The notes under the pieces: model-generated
The model's input: the letters and a program-made list of their open reading frames with translations, nothing else
Database searches by the model: none
What the model was told of the DNA's origin: nothing
Position numbers and translations under genes: made by a program
In this document: piece by piece, positions 35,932 to 43,933 of the stretch
Layout of the letters: each line of letters opens with the position of its first letter
Position numbering within the stretch: the first letter of the stretch is position 1
NCBI RefSeq assembly: GCF_024508665.1
Contig: NZ_JANINP010000006.1
Span: 434,001 to 498,000, forward strand
Direction of reading: 5' to 3'
Origin: Sphingomonas sp.
Lineage (GTDB): Bacteria; Pseudomonadota; Alphaproteobacteria; Sphingomonadales; Sphingomonadaceae
Length of the DNA stretch: 64,000 bases

Positions 35932-37256
35932 CTGGGCCGGTGATCTTCGTCGAGGATGACGACGCATTGCGGCTGGCGACGGCGCAAGCGCTGGAACTCG
36001 CCGGTCTCGAAGTGCTGCCGTTCGCGCGCGCCGATCAGGCCATGGCGGCGATCACGCGGGATTTCGCGGGCGCGATCGTCAGCGATATCCGCATGCCGCA
36101 CATGGACGGGCTCGAGTTGCTGGCGGCCGTTCGAGCGATCGATGCGGAAATCCCTGTCGTCTTGATCACCGGCCATGGCGACATCGCGATGGCGGTGGGG
36201 GCGATGCGGGATGGCGCGGCCGATTTCCTCACCAAGCCGTTCGCGACCGATCATCTGGTCGCCGCAGTCCGGCGCTCCCTCGACCATCGCGCGCTGGTAA
36301 TGGACAATCGCCGCCTGCGCTTGCTCGCCGAGCAACCCGCCGGCGATCCGCTGATCGGCGACAGTCCCGCGATGCAGCGGCTACGTCAGGTCGTCCGCCA
36401 ACTCGCCGAGGCCGATATCGACGTGCTGGTCGAAGGCGAGACCGGGACCGGCAAGGAATTGGTCGCGACCTTGCTGCATCGCTGGGGCCGGCGCCGCGCG
36501 CGGCCGCTGATGGCGGTCAATTGCGGCGCGCTGTCCGAGGGGCTCGCCGAGATCGAGCTGTTCGGCCACGCGTCCGACAGTGTTCCCCACACACGGCTGT
36601 CGCGCGTCGGCCAGATCGCCGCATCGAGCGGCGGCACCTTGCTGCTCGACGAGATCGACAGCATGCCGATGGCGATGCAGGCCCGGCTGTTGCGTGTGCT
36701 CGAGGAGCGCGAGGTGCACCCGATCGGTGCCGAGCGGCCCGAACCTGTCGATCTGCGCGTCGTGGCGACGAGCAAGATCGATCTGTCCGCAGCGGTCAAG
36801 GCGGGGCAATTCCGTGCCGACCTGCTCTATCGGCTGAGCACCGCGCGCCTTCGCGTGCCTCCATTGCGCGAACGCGGCGATGACATGCTTGTGCTGTTCG
36901 CGGTGTTCGCCAAGGATGCCGCCGAGCAATTCGGCCGGCCCGAATGGCGGATGGACGCTGCGACGCGCGGACGGCTGCGCCATCACGACTGGCCGGGCAA
37001 TGTGCGCGAGTTGCGCAATTTCGCGATCGAAGCGGTCATGGGAGTCGCCGGTGACGCTCCGGCCGGTCGAGTTGCGGTTCGATCGCTGCCGGAACGCGTC
37101 GCCGATTACGAAGCGGGCGAAATCCGTGCCGCGCTGGAAGCCAGCCGGGGACGCATTCCACCGGCGCTCAACGCGCTCGGGCTTCCGCGCAAGACGTTGT
37201 ACGACAAGATGACGAAGTACGGGATCGTGCCGGGCGACTATCGCCGTCGCGATTGA
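35928..37256 (+). CDS. dctD: DctD-type response regulator with an AAA+ domain lacking the GAFTGA loop
   Basis: 442 aa. The receiver has phosphorylated Asp53 in IVSDIRMPHMDG. The AAA+ domain has Walker A at 169-176 (EGETGTGK) and Walker B with GGTLLLDEID (235-244). A Fis-type helix-turn-helix is at the C-terminus (ALNALGLPRKTLYDKM). The AAA+ loop after ELFGH reads ASDSVPHTR where sigma-54 activators have EKGAFTGA, so contact with RpoN should be lost. The rest of the domain is intact. It probably acts as an ordinary DNA-binding regulator of dctA; this is inferred. Confidence 0.93.
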   Translation: MTGPVIFVEDDDALRLATAQALELAGLEVLPFARADQAMAAITRDFAGAIVSDIRMPHMDGLELLAAVRAIDAEIPVVLITGHGDIAMAVGAMRDGAADFLTKPFATDHLVAAVRRSLDHRALVMDNRRLRLLAEQPAGDPLIGDSPAMQRLRQVVRQLAEADIDVLVEGETGTGKELVATLLHRWGRRRARPLMAVNCGALSEGLAEIELFGHASDSVPHTRLSRVGQIAASSGGTLLLDEIDSMPMAMQARLLRVLEEREVHPIGAERPEPVDLRVVATSKIDLSAAVKAGQFRADLLYRLSTARLRVPPLRERGDDMLVLFAVFAKDAAEQFGRPEWRMDAATRGRLRHHDWPGNVRELRNFAIEAVMGVAGDAPAGRVAVRSLPERVADYEAGEIRAALEASRGRIPPALNALGLPRKTLYDKMTKYGIVPGDYRRRD

Positions 37257-37257
37257 C

Positions 37258-37529
37258 TAGAGCGCGATGACGTGGGTTTGACCCACCGTGACGGAGCGGA
37301 TTTTGGCGCAGGGCGAGGAACGAGGAGGGAGCGATGTATAATGCATCGTGACCGACGAGAGACACTGCCATGCGCCAAAAGGCGCCCGCCGCTTTGCGGT
37401 TGCCCGGGCGCGTCCGCTGGTCTGCGTCGCGGCCCTTGCGCGTAGCGCCGCTACGCGCTGCACACCGCTCCTTGCCAGCGAACACGCCCGGGCAATCACG
37501 GCGGGTCAAACCCACGTCATCGCGCTCTA
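37258..37529. mobile_element. MITE with 34-bp terminal inverted repeats
   Basis: A 272-bp non-autonomous element. The ends at 37258-37291 and 37496-37529 are inverted copies with one mismatch, the outer 27 bases being perfect (outermost TAGAGCGCGATGACGTGGG). Both outer edges are TA, the target typical of IS630/Tc1-mariner transposases. There is no transposase inside. Two short frames end in the same residues (GQTHVIAL) because each stop lies in an inverted repeat. It starts 1 bp after the dctD stop codon. Confidence 0.85.
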
Positions 37530-37859
37530 AAACTCACCTGTCGAAGTGCGGTGGCGCCGACACATCCCCCCCGGAATGCCCGGAGCGCGGCCCTATCCTC
37601 GCGGATCGGCCAGCAGCTTCCTGTTGCAGCGCCACCGAGGAAGCCCTTAGCGCAGAATCACGTTGCCGCGGTTGAACGCGAAAACCATCGACTGGAACCA
37701 GCGTCCCAGATGCTGCCGTTAACGATCTTCCGCATGCTAATATTCCAGCGATGGGCGGCATATCGTTACGATCCCTTGACCTTTGAGCGAGCTTGGGTGA
37801 TTCGATCCGCGGATCCGCGGCTTCCATCGCCCGATCAATTGAACGGGCGTTTCGAACGG
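37530..37859. other. Intergenic stretch with no recognised gene
   Basis: About 330 bases between the MITE and the 3' end of the AraC-type gene. I see no convincing coding frame, RNA gene or terminator. A short GATCCGCGGATC palindrome lies around 37803-37814 with no evident role. Confidence 0.4.
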
Positions 37860-38816
37860 CTAAATTGCCGCCAGACCAGTCAGCTGCCGTCGATAGGTGC
37901 TGGGCGAAACCCCATAGCGGGCGCGAAACATACGCGACAGGTGCGACGCGTCGCTGAACCCGTAGTGATCGGCAAGGTCCTGGATCGCGTCGTCGCTGTC
38001 CTGCCGGGTCAGCGCTTGATGCACTGCTTCCAGCCGGCGGTTGCGAATATAGGCCTGCACCCCGCCTTCGTCCTCGAACAGGCGATGAAGGCTGGTTCGC
38101 GAAAGGTCGAGATCGCGACACAAGCGCTTGATCGTCAAATTGGCCGATCCGAGATGCGCGTCGATCAGCGCGCGTGCGGCGTGGGACGCGGCTGCGCGCC
38201 GCACCGCCGGTGCGCTTTCGGGTTCCGCGGTGCGCACCGTCAGGACCAGCAGGTCGAGGATCGCACGCGCGAGCAGCGGAATATCCTCCTCGCAATAAGC
38301 GTGCGCCGTATCCAACAACCGCTCCAGATAAGCGATCAATGCCGCGCCGGCGGCGGATCGCACGACCACGCCGTGAAGCGCGGCCACATCGATCCCGCAC
38401 TCGGTCGCCGCTGGGCGCGTCACCGAAAGCAGGATGGTGCGGCTGGCGCTTGAGTCGTGCTGAGACGGTTGCGACAGATCGACGAAGTGCACACTGCCCG
38501 GGCCCGTCCTGAACGGGCGGTCGCCCATCACCCCGGCGGCGCTGCCGGCGAGAGTCATCGCCACCGTCATCCCGCCGGGATCATTCGCCGCGATCAGATC
38601 GGGATCGCGCACCCAGCGTTGCGCAGTGAAATCGGCGCGATGCACGATGAGATCGCCGAGCAAGAGCGATACTGCGCTCGCCGCAAACGGCTCATGCGGG
38701 GTGGTGCGATAGAGCGTGCCGATGCTCGGCCACGGCCGTTCGACCCAGGCGCTATGGCTGGTGGCGCCCGGATCCGCCGTAAAGTGCCGGAGCCTGAGAC
38801 GCTGGCTCGATCGCAT
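37860..38816 (-). CDS. AraC-family transcriptional regulator
   Basis: 318 aa. The N-terminal half (about 1-190) resembles the AraC_binding_2 sensor region. The C-terminal half (about 210-318) has the two helix-turn-helix units: LTIKRLCRDLDLSRTSLHRLFEDEGG and IQDLADHYGFSDASHLSRMFRARYGVSPSTYRR. No clear target nearby; it precedes nothing on its own strand except the MITE region. Function unknown beyond family. Confidence 0.92.
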   Translation of the reverse strand: MRSSQRLRLRHFTADPGATSHSAWVERPWPSIGTLYRTTPHEPFAASAVSLLLGDLIVHRADFTAQRWVRDPDLIAANDPGGMTVAMTLAGSAAGVMGDRPFRTGPGSVHFVDLSQPSQHDSSASRTILLSVTRPAATECGIDVAALHGVVVRSAAGAALIAYLERLLDTAHAYCEEDIPLLARAILDLLVLTVRTAEPESAPAVRRAAASHAARALIDAHLGSANLTIKRLCRDLDLSRTSLHRLFEDEGGVQAYIRNRRLEAVHQALTRQDSDDAIQDLADHYGFSDASHLSRMFRARYGVSPSTYRRQLTGLAAI

Positions 38817-38940
38817 CGATGCTCCTTATCAGCACTATCGCGTATGGTGTAGTGGAGGGGGGCGCCAAACGGCCGGTCGAGGCCGCTTCGACGGGTCGTT
38901 GGCATCCACACCGACTCAACCCTGACGCGACTTTTGCCGG

Positions 38941-39564
38941 TCAGAACGGCGCAATCAGGAACATCGGCATCAGCTTGGCCGTGATATTGCGCATCGCGTC
39001 ATCGTCCTGGCCCAGCATGTCCCGCAAATGCGGGCCGATCACCGCGTCGCCGAACGCGCAGACCGCCATCATCAATACAGCCGCGCGAACGCGCGCGTCG
39101 GCGCCTTCGTCCACGAACTTGTCACGGAAGGCGACGACCAGCGAGTGCACTGCTTCGCGGATCGGCTCGAGATGGCCGAAATCGCGCGACATCGCGATCC
39201 ATGCGGCGAGTTGTCCGGCGCCCCCTTGGTCGAAGGCGTCGAACACCCGATTGACCAGCGCGCGTGGCGCCGCGCTGTCGCTGCTCAGCGCCGCGACCGC
39301 GTCGTCGATCGCGGCGGTCAGGTCGCGGATCATCGATCCCATCAGCGCCGATTGGAGTCCGGCGGCGGAGCCGAAATGATGCAACACATTGGCATGCGAC
39401 ATGCCGATCTCGCGACCGACATTGGCAAGCGTCACCGCGGCCGGCCCGCCGTCGAGTAGCAGCTTGCGCGCTGCTGCCAGTCCCTCTTCACGCGCCTCGC
39501 CGCCTAGCCGCTTGCGGCGGCGCATTCGCACCGGCGTGCCTCCGGCCGGTTCGCTCTTGGCCAT
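38941..39564 (-). CDS. TetR-family transcriptional regulator
   Basis: 207 aa. N-terminal basic tail, then a helix-turn-helix (about residues 25-70: LLLDGGPAAVTLANVGREIGMSHANVLHHFGS). The C-terminal ligand domain is all helical. It diverges from the PF10118 protein, and the 18-bp perfect palindrome between them (39708-39725) is the likely operator, so it probably controls that gene and the following DUF2147 gene. Confidence 0.92.
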   Translation of the reverse strand: MAKSEPAGGTPVRMRRRKRLGGEAREEGLAAARKLLLDGGPAAVTLANVGREIGMSHANVLHHFGSAAGLQSALMGSMIRDLTAAIDDAVAALSSDSAAPRALVNRVFDAFDQGGAGQLAAWIAMSRDFGHLEPIREAVHSLVVAFRDKFVDEGADARVRAAVLMMAVCAFGDAVIGPHLRDMLGQDDDAMRNITAKLMPMFLIAPF

Positions 39565-39707
39565 CTCTTCATCGCTCCGCTGCCGGTCGATCCAGCTCTT
39601 ATCGACATGCTTGTAGATATATTCGCGGTCCCGTCATCCCCCGCGGCACAAAACTCTCGAATTTGCGTCAGGCAGACGCACATTTGCGTGCTCCGAAGTC
39701 TCATGAT

Positions 39708-39725
39708 ATTTACATTGATGTAAAT
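39708..39725. promoter_or_regulatory. Probable operator of the divergent TetR regulator
   Basis: ATTTACATTGATGTAAAT, a perfect 18-bp palindrome with 8-bp arms around TG, 23 bases before the start of the PF10118 gene. Its AT content stands out from the surroundings. Its size and place fit a TetR dimer site. Confidence 0.65.
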
Positions 39726-39748
39726 TTGATTCGCGATGGGAGACCAAT

Positions 39749-40603
39749 ATGGCCGGGCGTACCCACACACCGTCCGAACTGGCGATCAACAAGAGGGACT
39801 GGAAATTCGGCCGGGGCGAAAGCACGCGGCGCTGGTGGCATGGCGGAGACCCTGGCCGCACCGCTTTCTACAATGCGCTGTCCTCGACCTTTCCGGTCGG
39901 CGAGAAGTTCTTCATGACCGCGATCCGCCCCTATCGCGATGATACGGCGGAGCCGCTGCGCAGCCAGATCGACGATTTCATGTACCAGGAATCGACGCAT
40001 TCGCGCGAACACCTATTCTTCAACCGCCAGGCGCGCGAGGCTGGATACGATATCCAGCCGGCGGAGGACCGTGCCGCCCGCACGATCGCCTGGGCGCGCC
40101 GCCGACCGCCGATCGTCCAGCTTGCCGCGACATGCGCGCTCGAACATTTCACGGCCGCGATGGCGCATGCTGCGCTGGCGGATCCGGAGCATCTCGGGCC
40201 CGCCGACCCGCAGGCGCGCAACATGTGGCGTTGGCATGCCATCGAAGAGATCGAGCACAAGGCGGTAGCCTATGACACGTGGAACCATGCGACGCGCGAC
40301 ATGCCGCGTCTCCGGCGCTGGCTGTTGCGCTCGGTCGTGATGGCGACGGCGAGTGCACGGCTGCATTATGTGCTGTTCCGCAACACCGCGGGCCTATTAG
40401 CGCAGGACTGCAGTAACGACTGGCGGACCTGGCTTAGGTTGCTCGGCTATCTCTACCGACGCCCCGGAATGATGCGCGTCGTGCTGGTCAGCATGATCGG
40501 CTATTTCCGTCCCGGCTTCCATCCCTGGAAACTCGACGATCGGGCACTCGTGGCGAGTGCGCTCGCCACGCTGGCGCCGCCAGGCGAGGCGGTGGCGGCG
40601 TGA
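39749..40603 (+). CDS. PF10118 family predicted metal-dependent hydrolase
   Basis: 284 aa. The family is annotated as a metal-dependent hydrolase but looks ferritin-like. Candidate metal ligands fall in helices: QESTHSREHLFF (about residues 80-91), CALEHFTAAMAH and WHAIEEIEHKAVAYD. The C-terminal part is basic and partly hydrophobic. Members often sit beside TetR regulators and lipid or steroid metabolism genes. The substrate is unknown. Confidence 0.85.
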   Translation: MAGRTHTPSELAINKRDWKFGRGESTRRWWHGGDPGRTAFYNALSSTFPVGEKFFMTAIRPYRDDTAEPLRSQIDDFMYQESTHSREHLFFNRQAREAGYDIQPAEDRAARTIAWARRRPPIVQLAATCALEHFTAAMAHAALADPEHLGPADPQARNMWRWHAIEEIEHKAVAYDTWNHATRDMPRLRRWLLRSVVMATASARLHYVLFRNTAGLLAQDCSNDWRTWLRLLGYLYRRPGMMRVVLVSMIGYFRPGFHPWKLDDRALVASALATLAPPGEAVAA

Positions 40604-41022
40604 TGCGCATGGCTCTGCGGGGATTGGGCTTGGTGCTTGGCGGGCTCACGGTGCCGGCCCAAGCGGCCGACATCACCGGCTTATGGTCGACGGGTAGCCA
40701 GGACGGCCGCGTCCAGATCTATCGCTGCGGCGCCGCCTATTGCGGCCGCATCGTCGATGCCGCGCCGATCCGCGCCAATCCCGATCAGCGCGACGTGCAC
40801 AACGCCGACGCCAGGCTGCGGACGCGCCGGCTCAAAGGGCTGGTCGTGATCGCCGAATTCACCGGCGGGCCGACCGAATGGAAAGGCGGCCCGGTTTACG
40901 ATCCGGAATCGGGTGACGGCGCCGCGACCGGCTATTTGAAGCTGCGCGCCGATGGCAAGCTCGAGCTCAAGGGGTGCGTCGCGATCTTCTGCCGCACCAA
41001 GGTCTGGACCCGGGTGCGATAG
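40603..41022 (+). CDS. DUF2147 domain secreted protein
   Basis: 139 aa. Signal peptide (LGLVLGGLTVPAQA) then the DUF2147 pattern: ITGLWSTGSQDGRVQIYRCGAAYCGRIV at the start and LKLRADGKLELKGCVAIFCRTKVWTR at the end, with four Cys in two pairs. The start shares a base with the stop of the PF10118 gene (TGATG; a GTG at 40600 is also possible), so the two are co-translated. Role unknown; probably a small periplasmic beta-barrel. Confidence 0.87.
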   Translation: MRMALRGLGLVLGGLTVPAQAADITGLWSTGSQDGRVQIYRCGAAYCGRIVDAAPIRANPDQRDVHNADARLRTRRLKGLVVIAEFTGGPTEWKGGPVYDPESGDGAATGYLKLRADGKLELKGCVAIFCRTKVWTRVR

Positions 41023-41033
41023 GAGCAAACGTT

Positions 41034-41057
41034 CCCTCTCCCGCAGGCGGGAGAGGG
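41034..41057. terminator. Hairpin between convergent genes
   Basis: Perfect 11-bp arms (CCCTCTCCCGC and its complement) with a 2-base loop between the ends of the DUF2147 and M13 peptidase genes. It can serve as terminator in both directions, although T-runs are weak. It is the short form of the CCCTCTCCC repeat also found at 58890-59024. Confidence 0.5.
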
Positions 41058-41064
41058 CAAATAC

Positions 41065-43089
41065 TTACCAGACGTGGACGCGGTCCTCCGGCGCCAGATA
41101 CAATTTGTCGCCTGGCTTGACCCCGAACGCGGCGTACCAGGCGTCCATGTTCCGGACGATGCCGTTGACGCGATACTCCTCCGGACTGTGCGGGTTGGAC
41201 AAGAGCTGCGCACGCAACGCGCCTTCGCGCGCCTTGCCTTGCCAGCTCTGGGCATAGGCGATGAAGAAGCGCTGGTCGCCGGTATAGCCGTCGATCACCG
41301 GCGGCTCGCCGTGGCGTGCGACATAGCGACGGTAGGCGGCATAAGCGGCTTCCAGGCCACCGAGATCGCCGAGATTCTCACCCAGCGTCAGCTCGCCCTT
41401 GATATGGACGCCGGGGATCGGTTCGTACGCATCAAACTGATCGACCAGCTTTTTGGCATGCGCGGTGTAGCGGTCGGCCGATTCCTTGGTCCACCAGTCG
41501 CGGAGCTTGCCGGTAGCGTCGAACTGCCGTCCCTCGTCGTCGAAGCCATGACCCATTTCGTGGCCGATCGTGGCGCCGGTCTCGCCGTAATTGACGGCGG
41601 GGTCGGCGGCGGGGTCGAAGAAGGGCGGCTGCAGGATCGCGGCCGGGAAGGTGACCTGGTTGGTCAGCGGATTGTAATAAGCGTTCACTTCCTGGACGTT
41701 CATGTCCCACAGCGCGCGGTCGACCGGCTTGCCGAGCCGCGAAAGCTGTAGCTTCCACTGGAAGTCGTCGGCCTGGATCGCATTGGCGAGCGGATCCGTG
41801 GGCGACACCGCCATCGCCGAATAATCGATATATTTGACCGGATGGCCGATCCGCGGGTCGAACGACGCCAGTTTGACCAGCGCCTCCTTGCGGGTCGGCT
41901 CGTCCATCCATGCCGCGTTCTCGATCTTCTCCCGATAAGCGGCGCGCAGGTCGCCGATCAGCTCGGTCATCTGGCGATCGGTCTCCGCGGTCCAGTGACG
42001 CTGCGCGTACATCTCGCCGACCGCCTCGCCGAGATAGTCGTTGAGCAGTCGCACGCCGCGTTTCCATCGCTCCGGCTGCGCCTGCACGTCCTGCAATTTG
42101 TGGCCATAAAATTCGAAATGCGCGTCGTCGAACGCCCTGGGGAGATATTGGGCATGATCGCTGATGAAGCGGAAGGTCATCCAGTCCTTCCATGTTGAGA
42201 GCGGCGCGGCGGTGATCGCCTTCCCGGCCGCGGCGACCGCGCTCGGCTCGGCAACGATCACGGTCGGCATCTTGGCGAGGCCCAGCTTGGTCAGGACCGG
42301 CGTCCAGTCGAATTGCGGGGCGAGCGTGTCGAGGCCCGCGCGATCCATCGGATTGTACGTCTTGACCGGGTCACGCCGCGCCTCGGGCGTCCATTGGTCC
42401 TGCGCCAGCCTGGTCTCCAGTGCGATGATCGCATCGGCTTTCGTCGCGCCGCCGGCGATGCCGGCGAGATCGAACATCTGGACGATATAGTCGCGATACG
42501 CCTTGCGGAACGCGACATACTTGGCGTCCGGCAGCAGATAATAATCGCGCGACCCGAGCCCGAGCCGCGCCTGGCCGGTGTCGACGGCATATCGGGTCGG
42601 ATCCTTGGCGTCGGGGCTGACGCCGATATTGATCGGCATGGCATAGCCCGGCTCGGCCATCAGCGCGACCAGCTGGTGGGTGTCCCCGACCGCGGCGATC
42701 CGTCCTAGAAAGGGTTTGAGCGGTGCGGCGCCGCGCGCCTCGATCGCGGCGGCGTTCATATAGGCGCCGTAGAAATCGGCGATGCGGCGCATCTTGGGAT
42801 CGGCCGGATGCGGGCCGGCATCCTCGACCAATTTGCGGACTTCGGCCTCGGCCTCGTCGGGCATATCGTAATTATAGCCGGCGCGTGCCTTGTCGGGCGC
42901 GATCGGCGCAGTCTTGAGCCAGGTCCCCTCGGCGTAGCGGAAAAAATCGTCGCCCGGCTTCACCCCCTTGTCCATCGTGGCGTAATCGACGCCCCAGGGC
43001 CCGTATTTGGGCTTGGGCGTGCCGGTCTGCGCCAACGCCAGCCCCGACATCCCCAGCAGCAACAGGCCCGCAACCCGCTTGATCGCCAT
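41065..43089 (-). CDS. M13 family metallopeptidase (neprilysin/PepO type)
   Basis: 674 aa from the ATG at 43089 (MAIKRVAGLLLLG), preceded by GGGAG. A signal peptide ends at GLALAQ. The catalytic zinc motif is in GATIGHEMGHGFDDEGRQFD (HExxH) and the third ligand Glu in ENLGDLGGLEAAYAAY. The substrate-binding VNAYYNP and the C-terminal VNGIVRNMDAWYAAF are conserved. A periplasmic oligopeptidase is expected. It is transcribed alone. Confidence 0.95.
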   Translation of the reverse strand: MAIKRVAGLLLLGMSGLALAQTGTPKPKYGPWGVDYATMDKGVKPGDDFFRYAEGTWLKTAPIAPDKARAGYNYDMPDEAEAEVRKLVEDAGPHPADPKMRRIADFYGAYMNAAAIEARGAAPLKPFLGRIAAVGDTHQLVALMAEPGYAMPINIGVSPDAKDPTRYAVDTGQARLGLGSRDYYLLPDAKYVAFRKAYRDYIVQMFDLAGIAGGATKADAIIALETRLAQDQWTPEARRDPVKTYNPMDRAGLDTLAPQFDWTPVLTKLGLAKMPTVIVAEPSAVAAAGKAITAAPLSTWKDWMTFRFISDHAQYLPRAFDDAHFEFYGHKLQDVQAQPERWKRGVRLLNDYLGEAVGEMYAQRHWTAETDRQMTELIGDLRAAYREKIENAAWMDEPTRKEALVKLASFDPRIGHPVKYIDYSAMAVSPTDPLANAIQADDFQWKLQLSRLGKPVDRALWDMNVQEVNAYYNPLTNQVTFPAAILQPPFFDPAADPAVNYGETGATIGHEMGHGFDDEGRQFDATGKLRDWWTKESADRYTAHAKKLVDQFDAYEPIPGVHIKGELTLGENLGDLGGLEAAYAAYRRYVARHGEPPVIDGYTGDQRFFIAYAQSWQGKAREGALRAQLLSNPHSPEEYRVNGIVRNMDAWYAAFGVKPGDKLYLAPEDRVHVW

Positions 43090-43173
43090 CGCTCCCGACT
43101 CCCCCACTCAAACCTTTGGTCGGCGAGTGTGTTGTCAGACTATGGCGGCCGGCAAAAGCAGAATCTTGAGGGG

Positions 43174-43824
43174 TCAGGCCGCTTCGGCTGCGATCCGGCG
43201 CAGTGCCTGTTCGAATGCCTCGGGCGGCTGGCCGCCCGAAATCAGATAGCGGTCGTCGATGACGATCGCCGGTACCGAGTTGATGCCGCGCGATTGCCAC
43301 AGCCGTTCGGCGTCGCGAACTTCGGCCGTATAGCGGCCCGACGCCAACACCTCGCGCGCCGCGTCGCCGTCTAGTCCAGCGCGCTCCGCCGCTGCGACCA
43401 GCACCTCCGGATCGGAGACGTCCAGCCCTTGGGTGAAGTTCGCCTCCAGCAAGGCGTGCTTGAGCGCGGCTTGGTGTCCGCTGCCTTCCGCCCAATGGAG
43501 CAGCCGATGCGCGTCGAACGTATTATAAACCCGCCTGCCGTCGATTCCGCCCATGTCGAAGCCGACCGCGGCGGCGCGATCGCGGATCACATTGCGGTTG
43601 GCCGCTGCCTGCTCCGCGCTGATCCCATATTTGCGAGTGATGTGCTCGGCCCCGTCCTCGCCTTCGCGCGGCATATCGGGATTGAGCTCGAACGGTTGGA
43701 ACGTGATGGTCGCGTCGATCAGGTCGCCGGTGCGCGCCAGCGCTTCCTCCAGACCATTCAGCCCCACCGCGCACCACGGGCAAGCGACGTCCGAAACGAA
43801 ATCGATCTTCATTGGGCGGGGCAT
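43174..43824 (-). CDS. DsbA-family oxidoreductase, FrnE-like
   Basis: 216 aa. The start at 43824 (MPRPMKIDFVSD) follows GGAGG by 7 bases; the frame is open further upstream to 44094 but that part overlaps the divergent flippase gene. A thioredoxin fold with DsbA insertion and the CPWC active site (DVACPWCAVG) is followed by the helical part and the cis-Pro region SVPAIVIDDRYLISGGQ. No signal peptide, so it is cytosolic. Members are linked to polyketide and stress functions, without a firm role. Confidence 0.9.
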   Translation of the reverse strand: MPRPMKIDFVSDVACPWCAVGLNGLEEALARTGDLIDATITFQPFELNPDMPREGEDGAEHITRKYGISAEQAAANRNVIRDRAAAVGFDMGGIDGRRVYNTFDAHRLLHWAEGSGHQAALKHALLEANFTQGLDVSDPEVLVAAAERAGLDGDAAREVLASGRYTAEVRDAERLWQSRGINSVPAIVIDDRYLISGGQPPEAFEQALRRIAAEAA

Positions 43825-43933
43825 GGCTGGTCCTCCATCGGTTGCGACACAGATGGGGAGGACACCCTGCAATGTCATCGTTCGCACTGGCGGTTTACGC
43901 GCGCTTAATCGTAACGGGCGCATAGCGAGGCCG

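Noticed and set aside
37348..37530. 60-aa frame inside the MITE, and its 80-aa counterpart on the other strand
   Set aside because: Both end in the same residues only because their stops lie in the inverted repeats; no transposase-like features.
37803..37814. GATCCGCGGATC palindrome downstream of the AraC-type gene
   Set aside because: Short, GC-rich, not near any start, and expected by chance in such DNA.
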